Below, piece by piece: positions 52,176 through 62,468 of a stretch of DNA of 64,000 nt; position 1 is the first letter of the stretch, and each line of letters opens with the position of its first letter. The notes under the pieces were generated by a model. That model had not been told where the DNA came from. It ran no database searches and worked only from the letters and a program-made list of their open reading frames with translations. The translations under genes were made by a program, and so were the position numbers. Source of the stretch: JAPLHP01 sp963720375 (GTDB lineage: Bacteria; Chloroflexota; Dehalococcoidia; UBA2247; RBG-13-53-26); contig CAVRFM010000007.1 of NCBI GenBank assembly GCA_963720375.1, forward strand, positions 1-64,000, written 5' to 3'.

Positions 52176-54608
52176 CTAAGCTGATTCCTTACCCCTTTGC
52201 CATAATCTGGCTGTCTCGTTAGCAAGCAAGCGATGCTCTGGTTTCTTTAAACCTCTGTCATGTTGGAGCAAACAAAGAGCTTCTTCACGAGCAAGCTCTA
52301 GAAGGGCGATGTCGGAGAGTTTGGCCATACGCAGGTCTGGAATGCCACTCTGTCTGGTGCCAAAAAATTCCCCAGGGCCCCGTAGTCTCAAATCCTCCTC
52401 AGCCAGCAGAAAGCCGTCCCTTGTTTGTTCAATGATCTTGAGGCGTTCCTTGCCCTCTAACGACGTAGTTTCTGATAACAATATACAATAACTCTTGTAT
52501 TCCCCTCTTCCTACTCTGCCCCGAAACTGATGAAGCTGTGATAGCCCAAAGCGGTCAGCCCCTTCTATCAGCATCACCGATGCATTAGGCACATCAATCC
52601 CCACTTCAACCACAGGGGTTGAAACCAGAATGTCTAGCTTCCCATCCCTGAAGCTTCTCATTACCTCTTCTTTTTCTGAGGCTGACATACGACCATGCAG
52701 GAGTCCCAGGCGAAGGTCAGGGAAAATCTCCTCAGAAAGGCGCTGATATTCAGCTACTGCAGCCTTCGCTTCAATACTCTCGGATTCTTCGATGAGGGGA
52801 CAAACAACAAAAGCTTGTCTACCCTCAGACACCTTCCGGCGGACAAAGGCATAGGCTGCCTCTCTTTGTTTGGGGCTGATCCACTTGGTCTCAATAGCAA
52901 CCCTACCTGGGGGGAGCTCATCGATCACCGAAAGATCCAGATCGCCGTAGAGCGTTAGGGCTAGTGTTCGTGGTATGGGAGTTGCTGTCATGACCAGAAC
53001 ATGCGGATTGGTCCCTTTTTGCCGGAGCGCGGAACGCTGTAATACTCCAAAGCGGTGCTGTTCATCCACAACAGCCAGCGCTAACTTTTTGAACTCCACC
53101 CCTTTTTGTATCAAGGCGTGAGTGCCAATTACTAGTTGTATGTCGCCTTGCCTGATAAGTTCTTGTATCTTACGCTTTTCACCTTGGCCAAGGCTACCAA
53201 TCAACAGAGCCATGGTGAAGGGATATGGAGGAAGAGATGGATAACTAAGCAAGAGTCCCTTCTCACCCTCCGGTTCTCCCAGTCTTGATATAAGGTTAGA
53301 GATAGTATTAAAGTGTTGCTCTGCAAGAATCTCGGTAGGAGCCATGAGGGCTCCTTGGTACTGATTTGCCGCTGTCATCAGTAATGCTATCGTCGCTATC
53401 ACGGTCTTCCCACTGCCAACATCACCTTGAAGCAAGCGACACATGGGCCTTGATTTCTCGAGGTCAGACAGAATCTCCTCCAGTACCCTTTGCTGTGCTG
53501 GGGTAAATGTAAATGGTAAACTACACACAAACCTCTGCAATGAGTCACGACCAACCGTGAGACAGGCAGTTGCCTGGCTCCCTTGCCATTCTTGTTTTCT
53601 GGCGAATACTCCTAATTGGATGATAAAAAGCTCATCAAAGGCGAGCCGCCTCCTTGCTTCGTCTTTGCTCTGTTCGCTATCGGGGTAATGGGCCTGTTGG
53701 ACTGCTTGGGACAGTTCCATCAGTGAGCAGCGATCTCTTACCTCTGGAGGCAGAAAGTCATTTAGCTTTGGTCTCCACTGAGACAATGTCTCCTTCATCA
53801 ACCTGCGTACTGTACGGGGGGGTAACCCTTCGGTCGATGGATAAATAGGAACCAATCGTCCTGTGTGAGTCAGGTCCTCAGCCCCCAGAATTTCCCACTC
53901 TGGTGACTGAAATACCTTCTTCCCCTTGAAAAGCTCCACTTTGCCGGAGAGCACTATTTGAGCATTCGTTCGCAAGCTCTTGGCTAGATAGGGTTGATTA
54001 AACCATACTACTCTGGCATTACCTGTTTCATCTCCAACAATCGCCTCTGTGCCTCTTCTGTTTCCCAGAGTTACTTGCCTCGCCTCCCATATCGTTGCTA
54101 TGAGAGTCTGATCTGTACCTACTTCGAGATCTGAAACCAACCTCCTGTTACCATAGTCAAGATGGCGCCGGGGGAAAAAATAGAGGGCGTCTCTTACCGT
54201 CTTGACTCCCAGCCTGGCAAATTTGTGCGCTATGGTAGGGCCAACACCATTAAGCACAGTGATTGGAGAATCAAGGGAATTATCGGAGGTGGTTATCTGC
54301 CTTCTTGAGGGAGATGCCTTGTTGGCAGGTTCCCTGTCACCTGCCGTGACTTTACTCAGATGTCGATGTGCTCTTTCAGCCCATTCCTTGCGTTTGTCCT
54401 GGGTAAGAGCGGCATAACTGAAGCCGGGTGGGCAAATCTGGCTGATAAACAAGGATTGGCCATTGTCTTTGATCTTGTTCAGATGACTGTGAAGATAGCT
54501 GTCCAACCCTCCTATTACAGCCGTATTGCGGTAGCCCTTAGCTTGTTCTAGCTCGAGGATCTTTAGTAGTGACTCAATACCCAGACTTGACACCGGGGCT
54601 CTTCGCAA
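52176..54608 (-). CDS. recG: ATP-dependent DNA helicase RecG
   Basis: The 810-residue RecG remodels stalled forks and Holliday junctions. The wedge/OB domain (about 115-300) starts SPITVLNGVGPTIAHKFARL. The helicase core has Walker A CRLLQGDVGSGKTVIATIAL, ALMAPTEILAEQHF, DEQH box VVDEQHRFGVLQR, VMTATPIPRTLAL and the TRG motif region MLIEGADRFGLSQLHQFRGR. The first 110 residues are an extra N-terminal part seen in longer RecG forms. It starts at TTG 54608. It follows fakB, a common neighbourhood. Confidence 0.95.
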   Translation of the reverse strand: MRRAPVSSLGIESLLKILELEQAKGYRNTAVIGGLDSYLHSHLNKIKDNGQSLFISQICPPGFSYAALTQDKRKEWAERAHRHLSKVTAGDREPANKASPSRRQITTSDNSLDSPITVLNGVGPTIAHKFARLGVKTVRDALYFFPRRHLDYGNRRLVSDLEVGTDQTLIATIWEARQVTLGNRRGTEAIVGDETGNARVVWFNQPYLAKSLRTNAQIVLSGKVELFKGKKVFQSPEWEILGAEDLTHTGRLVPIYPSTEGLPPRTVRRLMKETLSQWRPKLNDFLPPEVRDRCSLMELSQAVQQAHYPDSEQSKDEARRRLAFDELFIIQLGVFARKQEWQGSQATACLTVGRDSLQRFVCSLPFTFTPAQQRVLEEILSDLEKSRPMCRLLQGDVGSGKTVIATIALLMTAANQYQGALMAPTEILAEQHFNTISNLISRLGEPEGEKGLLLSYPSLPPYPFTMALLIGSLGQGEKRKIQELIRQGDIQLVIGTHALIQKGVEFKKLALAVVDEQHRFGVLQRSALRQKGTNPHVLVMTATPIPRTLALTLYGDLDLSVIDELPPGRVAIETKWISPKQREAAYAFVRRKVSEGRQAFVVCPLIEESESIEAKAAVAEYQRLSEEIFPDLRLGLLHGRMSASEKEEVMRSFRDGKLDILVSTPVVEVGIDVPNASVMLIEGADRFGLSQLHQFRGRVGRGEYKSYCILLSETTSLEGKERLKIIEQTRDGFLLAEEDLRLRGPGEFFGTRQSGIPDLRMAKLSDIALLELAREEALCLLQHDRGLKKPEHRLLANETARLWQRGKESA

Positions 54609-54656
54609 GCTTCTATTCCTTAGTCTATTGCCTGTAGTCGAATACTCCAGGAACCT

Positions 54657-55571
54657 CTAACGGATAGAGAGCCGCAGCGGAGGTAATGCAAACCTTCTAC
54701 CCTTTCTTTCTTTCTCAGCTGCTTTCTCTGCATCACTCTTGCTCTCTCTGCAAACTACGACCAAAGCTCCTGGTCCGCAATGTACCCCGAGGGCCGAACC
54801 CAGTCTGGCAATAATAGGATGGCTTTGAGGGACAAGGGATTTTATCCGCTCTGCCAGGCTTTCTGCTTCCTGTGATGAATTGCTGTGTACTATAGCTATG
54901 TCTTCAATGGGAAGGTGTTTCCTCACAAACTCGCATAGCCGCTCTACGCCTTTACCATGGGTTCGGGTGACACCCGCCGGGCCAATCACCCCACCTTTTA
55001 TAGAAAGGATGGGCTTTACTTTCACTAACGATTCCAATAGTGTGCCAGCCTTGCTCAGGCGTCCACCTCTTAACGCATACTTCAGGGTATCGAGAACAGC
55101 CATGCCATGTGTCCTTGGAATAGCACTGTTTACTACTTCAACTATTGTTTCAATACTCCCGCCAGCCTGGACATTCTTAGCAGCTTCTATGGCCATAAGC
55201 CCCAGACCCATTGTTACTGACTGAGAGTCAATCACTTCAATACGACATTTCCCTTTAAATGACTGCTTACCCAATAGCGCTGAGTCATAGACAGCGCTTT
55301 GCTTGGAGGTAACTACTATAGAAACTATCTCATCCGTATCCTTAGCTAGCCTGCTATAGGCTTCAGCGAAATCACCGGGTGCTGGTGCAGAGCTGGTGGG
55401 GTGCACATGCCCATCCAGCATTCTCTGATACAATTCATCTGGGCTGATATCTACTCCATCTCGGTAGGACTTGCTCCCGAAATGAACATATGCTGGTACA
55501 ATGGTGATCCCCAAAGCTTGAGCTATTTCAGGCGGGATGTCTGAAGTGCTGTCAGTGACTATCTTTACCAT
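54657..55571 (-). CDS. fakB: DegV family fatty-acid-binding protein (FakB-like), copy 2
   Basis: The 304-residue DegV protein binds a fatty acid and presents it to FakA for phosphorylation. Motifs are VKIVTDSTSDIPPEIAQAL, TSSAPAPGDFAEAY, VIDSQSVTMGLGLMAIEAA, LKYALRGGRLSKAG and HCGPGALVVV. A basic C-terminal tail (ESKSDAEKAAEKERKGRRFA) is longer than usual. A second fakB lies 15 bases upstream, and the pair may prefer different acyl chains. Confidence 0.92.
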   Translation of the reverse strand: MVKIVTDSTSDIPPEIAQALGITIVPAYVHFGSKSYRDGVDISPDELYQRMLDGHVHPTSSAPAPGDFAEAYSRLAKDTDEIVSIVVTSKQSAVYDSALLGKQSFKGKCRIEVIDSQSVTMGLGLMAIEAAKNVQAGGSIETIVEVVNSAIPRTHGMAVLDTLKYALRGGRLSKAGTLLESLVKVKPILSIKGGVIGPAGVTRTHGKGVERLCEFVRKHLPIEDIAIVHSNSSQEAESLAERIKSLVPQSHPIIARLGSALGVHCGPGALVVVCRESKSDAEKAAEKERKGRRFALPPLRLSIR

Positions 55572-55586
55572 GTGGTGCTCGCCTCT

Positions 55587-56420
55587 CTAAGTTTCTAATA
55601 TGGAGACGCCGATGACATGTGGCCCAGTGTGGGCACCTACTGCACAACCGACTGTGGAAACATAGATAGGCTCCTTGGGGAAAGATGCTCTGAGTCGCAG
55701 AACCAGCGTTTCGGCTTCATCTGGAGCTGCACCATGTTCTACTGCTAAACTCATAATATTAGCAAACCTTTTGGCGAAATCGTGCAATCGCTCGATTGCT
55801 CTGGCTCGGCTACGCTCACGACACAGAGGTTGTATTTCTCCGTTTTCCAATGCGACGATGGGATTAACCTTTAGTGCCGATCCCAACAATGGCTGGGCTC
55901 TTCCGATACGACCTCCCATCTTGAGATATTCAAGTGTCTCAAAGCATACATAAACATGTGCCTTGGGAATAGCTTTTCGTATTGTATCAGTAATTTGATC
56001 GAGGTGTACCCCCCGCTGGGCTTCCTTAGCAGCAGTGATTACTATAAGTCCCTCTCCCATTGCTCCTGTCAGAGAATCAATTATCTCCACCCGACACTTT
56101 CTCTCCGTTCGCTCTTTGCCACGTAAAGCTGCTTGGCACACACGGCTAAATTTAGAAGAAAGATGGATGGAAAGAATTTCACTGGTCTCTTCGGCAAGCC
56201 TACCATAGACTTCGGAAAAATCTCTGGTGGTAGGTGCACTGGTGGTAGGGATGGTTTGGCTGGTGGTCAGTTTACTGTAGAAGTCCTTGGTATTTAATTC
56301 TACCCCATCGCGGTATACTTCATTCCCGAATCGCACATATAAGGGCACGACGGTGATCTCTAGTTCTTCAGCCACCTTCGCCGGAATGTCAGAAGCGCTA
56401 TCAGTGACTATTCTTACCAC
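55587..56420 (-). CDS. fakB: DegV family fatty-acid-binding protein (FakB-like), copy 1
   Basis: The 277-residue DegV protein starts at GTG 56420. Motifs are VRIVTDSASDIPAKVAEELE, TTSAPTTRDFSEVYGRL, IIDSLTGAMGEGLIVITAA, LEYLKMGGRIGRAQ and AHTGPHVIGV. The TTSxP and GGRI motifs contact the bound fatty-acid carboxylate and the dimer face in the family. It is encoded between fakA and the second fakB with 15-base gaps, so the three form one fatty-acid kinase operon. Confidence 0.92.
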   Translation of the reverse strand: MVRIVTDSASDIPAKVAEELEITVVPLYVRFGNEVYRDGVELNTKDFYSKLTTSQTIPTTSAPTTRDFSEVYGRLAEETSEILSIHLSSKFSRVCQAALRGKERTERKCRVEIIDSLTGAMGEGLIVITAAKEAQRGVHLDQITDTIRKAIPKAHVYVCFETLEYLKMGGRIGRAQPLLGSALKVNPIVALENGEIQPLCRERSRARAIERLHDFAKRFANIMSLAVEHGAAPDEAETLVLRLRASFPKEPIYVSTVGCAVGAHTGPHVIGVSILET

Positions 56421-56435
56421 GGTGACTCTGAAACA

Positions 56436-58095
56436 CTATTCTACAGAAGCAATGTAATGATAATGTGGCTGACCTCCGTAGACCAGTTCCACTTCCAAAT
56501 GGGGGTATTTCTGGCGAATCTTATCGACTAGCCCTTCAGCCTCAGAGCGCTTGGTATTCTTGCCATAGTAAATTGTGATTATCTCACTCTTCTCTACATT
56601 CAGACCCATGAGCACATCCCATAAGGCTTGAGGGGGTTTGTCTCCCACGGTGACTAGTTCACCATCGACAAATCCAATGGACTGTCTTCTTATTATCTTC
56701 AGCTTGCCAATCTTAGCAGAACGCACTGCCCGAGTTATTTCTATTGTTTTTACTGTTGATGTAGCATCTTTCATTATGGACGCATTCGTCTTCAAATCGG
56801 CGTCATAGTTGAAAGCTAACAGAGCAGCAATCCCTTGAGGGATAGTCTCTGTGGGTACAACCTTCACCTTCTTAGCGGTTAATCCTGGTACCTGCTTAGC
56901 GGCAGGAATAATATTCTTATTGTTGGTTAGGATGATAACCTTGTCCTGGGGCAGTGATTCCACGGCTCGCAATAATTCCTTTATGCTGGGATTCATTGTC
57001 TGTCCCCCGAGAACAATTGCACTGACACCCAAACTTCGGAATACCTGTACTAACCCCTCACCCGAGACCGCTGCTACAGTACCTATCTCGGCGGGTGGTG
57101 CTTGGGCTTTAACCATCTCGGTGTAGCCCTTATGCTGGTCATCCATGTTCTGGATCTTTATCTCATGGAGTATGCCCAAGGAGGTGGCATGATGAACAAC
57201 CCTACCAGGATCAAAGGTATGAATATGTATGTGGGCAAGGTTCTCCTCACCCACTACAATGAGGGATTGCCCTTCATTGATCAAATGTTTTCTGACCTTG
57301 TCGAGATTTAGTTTCTTGTATCCCTCCAAAACAAACTCAGTGCAATATCCGTAAGGCTCCTCCTTATCAGTAACCAATTGTGGTAGCTTGGAAACCAGTG
57401 GAATGTTGCTGGGGACTACCTGTGGCTCGGCGATGTGCCATCTCCTCTTCCTCTCCTTTGAGATATTGCAGGGCACCGTCGAACAACACGTACAGGCCTT
57501 GTCCCCCTGCATCTACTACACCCGCTTGCTTCAAAATAGGAAGAAGGGCAGGAGTATTGGCCACGGATTCCCTGGCTGCCCTTACTGTGGCTTCCATGAT
57601 CGATAGAAGATCCTCTTTTTCAGCACCTGCAGACTCGGCAGCAGTCGAGGCCTCTCTAGCTACAGTAAGTATTGTGCCCTCCACCGGGCGCGTCAGGGCT
57701 TTATAGGCTACAGCAGATCCTTTACTTAGTGCAGCAGCAAAGTCTCTGCCACCGAAGGATTCTTTACCCTCCAATCCTTGCGCTAATCCACGAAAAATCT
57801 GAGACAGGATCACACCGCTGTTCCCACGAGCTCCCATTAAAGCACCACGGGCCATGGCTTGAGCTACTGCCGAAGCATTGCTATCCGGGGCACGGTACGC
57901 TTCCTCCATAGTAGAGCGCATTGTCAACAGCATGTTTGTTCCACAATCACCGTCAGGCACAGGGAAGACATTCAGGGCATTAATATCTGGCACACTCTTT
58001 TCAAGCCAAGAAGTGCCTGCTGTGAACATTTCTCTTAGATCCTGACCGCTATATAATTCTATATTGTTAGATTTCTTCCCTTGCGGGTCTTGCAT
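56436..58095 (-). CDS. fakA: Fatty acid kinase FakA (DhaL/DAK2 domain; frameshifted near 57435)
   Basis: FakA phosphorylates FakB-bound fatty acids so exogenous lipids can enter phospholipids. The first frame from 58095 holds the DhaL kinase domain: NALNVFPVPDGDCGTNMLL, GALMGARGNSGVILSQIFRG and AGVVDAGGQGLYVLFDGAL. It runs out after EEEEMAHRRATGS (stop 57367). The rest continues in another frame: EPQVVPSNIPLVSK, GYCTEFVLEGYKKLNLDKVR, VVGEENLAHIHIHTFDPGRV, LGGQTMNPSIKELL and the C-terminal YGGQPHYHYIASVE. One indel near 57420-57450 joins them (about 552 residues). Divergent from rpmB. Confidence 0.9.
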
Positions 58096-58179
58096 CTTAT
58101 CGGTTCTCCCTGTATTATTGTTCTGGTAATCTTACAGTAAAACTATTGTTTATCAAAGTATCAGGGTTGGTAAAAGTTT

Positions 58180-58365
58180 ATGGCAAAATGTGATATCTGC
58201 GGGAAAACACCCCAATTTGGTCATAACGTGAGCCACTCCAAACGCCACACCAACCGACAGTGGCTACCCAACATACATGCTACCACACTGGTCATGAATG
58301 GGGAAAGGAAACGGCTCAACATCTGCATGAAATGCCTTCGCACTCAACAGAAACTTGCGCATTAG
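58180..58365 (+). CDS. rpmB: 50S ribosomal protein L28
   Basis: The 61-residue L28 has the zinc-type N-terminus MAKCDICGKTPQFGHNVSHS and the second cysteine pair in LNICMKCLRT, plus the conserved TNRQWLPNIH segment. It is a structural protein of the large ribosomal subunit; the CxxC...CxxC form binds zinc. It is divergent from fakA, an arrangement also common in Gram-positive bacteria. Confidence 0.96.
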   Translation: MAKCDICGKTPQFGHNVSHSKRHTNRQWLPNIHATTLVMNGERKRLNICMKCLRTQQKLAH

Positions 58366-58431
58366 CCGGCCCCGAGGGATAAGAGATTATCCAGATTCGT
58401 TCCAAATAGAGTGTAGTAGTTCGTTTATCCC

Positions 58432-59835
58432 TCATTTATCTTCCTCAACGATACTTCTTGCCCGGGAAAGTTGAGTTCGCACTTGTTGAGGGGCAGTCCC
58501 TCCAAGAATATTCCTGGCGGCTACGGAGGTATCAGCAGTTATGTCCCGGGCATCTGCAGCAAATAGCGTGGAGAATTGCTGGTATTCGCCAAGGTCAAGT
58601 TGGCTCAAGCCCTTGCCTTTATTGATGGCATAAAGTACCAGCTTACCTACTGTCGCGTGTGCCTGTCGAAAAGGCATCCCTTTTTTCACCAAGTAATCGG
58701 CAAGGTCAGTGGCCAGCACGTACCCTTCTCCGGCAGCCTGGCAAGTGCGTAGAGCATTCACCTTGAGTGTTCTTACCATTCCAGTAAATACCTCAAGGGT
58801 AGAAAGCAAGGTATCCACAGTATCGAACAGCCCCTCTTTATCTTCCTGGAGATCTCTATTGTATGACAAAGGCAAGGCTTTCATTGTGGTTAGTATGCTT
58901 AGCAGGTTGCCATATGTTCGGCCTGTTTTCCCGCGTCCCAGCTCTGCCACATCCGGGTTCTTCTTCTGAGGCATGATACTTGAGCCTGTAGTATAGGCCT
59001 CATCAATCTCAATAAAACCAAATTCTGTTGATGACCAGAGCACGACCTCTTCACCCAGGCGTGACAGGTGCATCATAGCGATACTGGCTGCGGCCTGATA
59101 TTCGATGACAAAGTCCCTGTCGGAAACAGCATCAATGCTGTTCTGACTTATCTGCTCGAAACCAAGCTGCTGAGCGAGAAAAACACGATCAACAGGATAT
59201 GGAACGCCGGCCAGCGCACCGCTGCCCAGAGGCAGGACATCCGTCCGTTTGAAGCAGTCCTTGAATCTGTGGATGTCACGCTCCAGCATCTCAAAGTAAG
59301 CGAGGAGATGATGGGCAAACAGAACAGGTTGTGCTCGCTGTAAATGCGTGTATCCAGGCATGACCACATCCTTGTTGGCCTCTGCTATATCCAAAAGGGC
59401 GCGTTGAAGCTGCTTCAACCTGTCAATCGTCTCTGCGATAGCTTCTTTAGTGAATAAACGTAGATCCAGGGCCACTTGGTCATTTCTGGAGCGGGCGGTA
59501 TGAAGCTTACCGGCTACCTCACCGATCTTTTCGGTGAGGTAAGCTTCAATATTCATATGAATGTCCTCTAGCTCTGTCTTGAATTGGAATTTACCTTGCT
59601 CAATTTCGCCGCGAATTGAAACCAGGCCCATGATGATAAGCTCTGACTCCTTCTCTGAGATAATGCCCTGTTTGGCCAGCATCCTGGCATGAGCTATACT
59701 TCCGGCAATGTCCTGCCGGTAAAGGCGCTGATCAAATGGTATCGAGGCGGTGTATTGCTGCACCAAGCTATCGGTATCTTTCCGAAACCGGTTGCGCAAT
59801 AGACTGCTCTCTTTTCGATTCCCACTAGCCTGCAT
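58432..59835 (-). CDS. argH: Argininosuccinate lyase
   Basis: The protein has 467 residues from ATG 59835, chosen because GGAG lies seven bases upstream; an ATG at 59880 would add 15 residues. It splits argininosuccinate into arginine and fumarate. The fumarase-superfamily signature is TTGSSIMPQKKNPDVAELGR (about 270-289). Other conserved parts are EDIHMNIEAYLTEKIG, HTARSRNDQVALDLRLF and MPGYTHLQRAQPVLFAHH. It is the last gene of the arginine operon, 130 bases after argG. Confidence 0.96.
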   Translation of the reverse strand: MQASGNRKESSLLRNRFRKDTDSLVQQYTASIPFDQRLYRQDIAGSIAHARMLAKQGIISEKESELIIMGLVSIRGEIEQGKFQFKTELEDIHMNIEAYLTEKIGEVAGKLHTARSRNDQVALDLRLFTKEAIAETIDRLKQLQRALLDIAEANKDVVMPGYTHLQRAQPVLFAHHLLAYFEMLERDIHRFKDCFKRTDVLPLGSGALAGVPYPVDRVFLAQQLGFEQISQNSIDAVSDRDFVIEYQAAASIAMMHLSRLGEEVVLWSSTEFGFIEIDEAYTTGSSIMPQKKNPDVAELGRGKTGRTYGNLLSILTTMKALPLSYNRDLQEDKEGLFDTVDTLLSTLEVFTGMVRTLKVNALRTCQAAGEGYVLATDLADYLVKKGMPFRQAHATVGKLVLYAINKGKGLSQLDLGEYQQFSTLFAADARDITADTSVAARNILGGTAPQQVRTQLSRARSIVEEDK

Positions 59836-59966
59836 AAGTTGTCTCCATATATCGAGCGGGCTCGGGCTCCCTGTTATCAAAGACTATATCATACACCCAC
59901 GATTATTCCCAGGGACAAATATGAATCCTTCCCTTTCCATCCTTATTGTACTATAGACCACAACGC

Positions 59967-61166
59967 TCACTTATTCCCGGGCTGGGCTTGAGCCTGCACC
60001 TTCACCGGCAAGCCCCAGATATGGATGAAACCCAGAGAGGCACTCTGGTCAAATTGATCACCTTCATCGTAGGTAGCCAGCGCATGGCGATAGAGGGAGT
60101 ATGGTGATTTCCGTCCTACTACTTTGCAGCAGCCTCTAAATAGCTTCAATCGTACTGTACCGCTGACATAACGCTGTGAACTTTGTACATAGGGAATAAG
60201 ATCCTGATGAAACGAACTGAACCATAATCCATTGTAGACAAGGTCTGCATACTCGCTGGCTACTTTCCTCTTGAACCGCAACTGCTCCTTGGATAGCGTC
60301 ATAGCCTCCAGAGCTTGATGTGCAGCGAATAACGCAATGGCTGCTGGTGACTCATATATTTCCCTTGATTTTATCCCTACGAGTCTGTCCTCTATATGGT
60401 CGATTCTTCCCACCCCATGTGTCCCTGCCAAATTGTTCAAGTCTTGAATTAGGCGGACTTTGTCTATCTCTTGCCCATCAATGCCGGTGGGAACACCTTT
60501 TTCAAAACCTATCTCAACGTAGCACGGCTTCCCAGGAGCATCTTCGGGAGATGTCGTCCATGCAAAAACTTCCTCAGGCGGCTCGACCCAGGGGTCCTCC
60601 AGGATGCCGCACTCGATACTCCTTCCCCAGAGATTCTGGTCAATGGAATAAGGGCTTTTCGAAGTAACGGGGACAGGAATACCATGCTTCTCAGCATAGG
60701 CAATGGTCTCCTCTCGCGTCATGCCCCACTCCCGTGCCGGAGCAATGATCTTAAGGTGTGGGGCCAGTGCAGCGACACCTACATCGAATCTCACCTGGTC
60801 GTTGCCCTTCCCGGTACAGCCGTGCGCTATTGCTGAAGCACCCTCCGCTTCAGCCGTATCCACCAGCAGCTTGGCTATCAAAGGCCGGGACAAGGCAGTA
60901 GCCAGAGGGTAGATTCCCTGATAGATGGCATCAGCCTGAAGAGCAGGAATTACAAAATGATTGACGAAGGTTTCTTTAGCATCCACCACCAGCGCCTTAA
61001 CCGCTCCCACCTTCAGCGCCTTTTTTTGAACCGCACTGAGATCTCGATCACCGCCAACATCAATGGTAAGTGCAATGACATCCATATTGTATTTCTCTTT
61101 GATCCATCTGATGGCTACCGAAGTATCCAGGCCGCCGCTATAGGCAAGCACTACCTTTTCTGCCAT
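59967..61166 (-). CDS. argG: Argininosuccinate synthase
   Basis: The 399-residue enzyme condenses citrulline and aspartate using ATP. The N-terminal PP-loop is VVLAYSGGLDTSVAIRWIKE. GCTGKGNDQVRFDVGVAAL, SPYSIDQNLWGRSIECGILE and GVGRIDHIEDRLVGIKSREI are family signatures. Length is typical. It starts at ATG 61166 and lies between argD and argH in the operon. Confidence 0.96.
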   Translation of the reverse strand: MAEKVVLAYSGGLDTSVAIRWIKEKYNMDVIALTIDVGGDRDLSAVQKKALKVGAVKALVVDAKETFVNHFVIPALQADAIYQGIYPLATALSRPLIAKLLVDTAEAEGASAIAHGCTGKGNDQVRFDVGVAALAPHLKIIAPAREWGMTREETIAYAEKHGIPVPVTSKSPYSIDQNLWGRSIECGILEDPWVEPPEEVFAWTTSPEDAPGKPCYVEIGFEKGVPTGIDGQEIDKVRLIQDLNNLAGTHGVGRIDHIEDRLVGIKSREIYESPAAIALFAAHQALEAMTLSKEQLRFKRKVASEYADLVYNGLWFSSFHQDLIPYVQSSQRYVSGTVRLKLFRGCCKVVGRKSPYSLYRHALATYDEGDQFDQSASLGFIHIWGLPVKVQAQAQPGNK

Positions 61167-61252
61167 TTCTCACCTCTAAGCAAGTTATATTCTATGATAG
61201 ATAGAGTCATGGTGAAGTGCCCGGATCTGCAAATCATGACCGGGAGTCGACC

Positions 61253-62450
61253 TCATCGGGATGAATTCGCTATCTCAGCCAGCACTTCCTGAAGTATCTC
61301 CATTGCCCTGTCGACCTCTTTCTCTCCGATGATTAGAGGAGGTATGAAGCGCAAAGCATTGGGCTTTACCTCGGTTAACCAGCAAGCCTTTCTGCAAACA
61401 GGCCATTACTACGCCGTCGGCAATATCCTTGTTGAATTGCATTGCCTGCAAAAAGCCTCTACCGCGTACCTCAACGATAAAGTCGAATTCTGTTTTCAAT
61501 TCCTCAAGTCTATTCTTGAGATATTGTCCTACCCTCTCGGCATTGCCTGTCACATCGTTCTCAATAATGAACTTTACGGTGGCATAAGCAGCAGCACATG
61601 CCAGGGGGTTGCCCCCAAAGGTAGCGCCATGTTCTCCAGCCTTAAAGACGTCTGCCTTCTTCTTAGCCATCGCAGCGCCGATGGGTACCCCGCTGGCCAA
61701 TCCTTTTGCCAGGGTCATGATATCCGGCTCAGCGCCATACTGTTGATAGGCAAAGAGTGTCCCTGTTCTCCCCATGCCGGTTTGGACTTCGTCCAGGATG
61801 AGGAGAATGTTTTTCTTGTCGCACCAGTCCCGCACTTTCTGAAGGTAATCCTTCGAAGGGACATTCACTCCCCCTTCGGCTTGTATCGGTTCCAGCATTA
61901 CGGCACAAGTCTGGCTGCTTGTAGCCTCTTTTATGGCCTCGATCCGGTTATATTCCACGTTTACAAAGCCGCTGACCAGAGGCGTATAAGGTTCCTGGAG
62001 TTTCTTCTGTCCCGTAGCTGCTACCATTGCCAGCGTTCGGCCATGGAACGAATTGAGGGTGGTAATCACCTCAAAGGCTCCGTTAAGATAGAGCTTGCCG
62101 AACCGGCGCGCCAGCTTCACTGCTCCTTCATTTGCCTCGGCGCCGCTGTTGCAGAGGAATACTTTGTCGAAGCAGCTATTCTGCACCAGCAGTTCCGCCA
62201 GGCGTATCTGGGGAATAGTGTAAAAGTGATTCGAGGTCTGGATTAACGTCTTCGCCTGCTCGGCAAGTGCTTGAGATACTACGGGATGGCAATGCCCCAG
62301 GCTGTTCACTGCCAGACCACCAACAAAATCAAGGTACTCTTTGTCCTTGTCGTCCCATACCTTTGCTCCCTGTCCGCGAACCAGGGTCAGCGGCAAACGG
62401 TCGATAGTATGCATCAAATATTTTTGTTCCAGTTTATGCCAATCGGTCAT
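61253..62450 (-). CDS. argD: Acetylornithine aminotransferase (frameshifted near 61365)
   Basis: This PLP aminotransferase converts N-acetylglutamate semialdehyde to acetylornithine. Start ATG 62450 has GGAGCTGAAC before it. Motifs are FLCNSGAEANEGAVKLARRF, LNSFHGRTLAMVAATGQ, LLILDEVQTGMGRTGTLFAY, and the PLP lysine in IMTLAKGLASGVPIG. The open frame degenerates after LLVNRG. Dropping one G in CGAGGTAAAG restores VKPNALRFIPPLIIGEKEVD and RAMEILQEVLAEIANSSR to TGA 61253. The corrected length is about 398, normal for the family. Confidence 0.93.
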
Positions 62451-62468
62451 GTTCAGCTCCTTGGATAT

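Noticed and set aside
58374..58433. GAGGGATAA ... TTATCCCTC inverted repeat between rpmB and argH
   Set aside because: The arms are only nine bases with a 42-base loop and no T-run; too weak to call a terminator.
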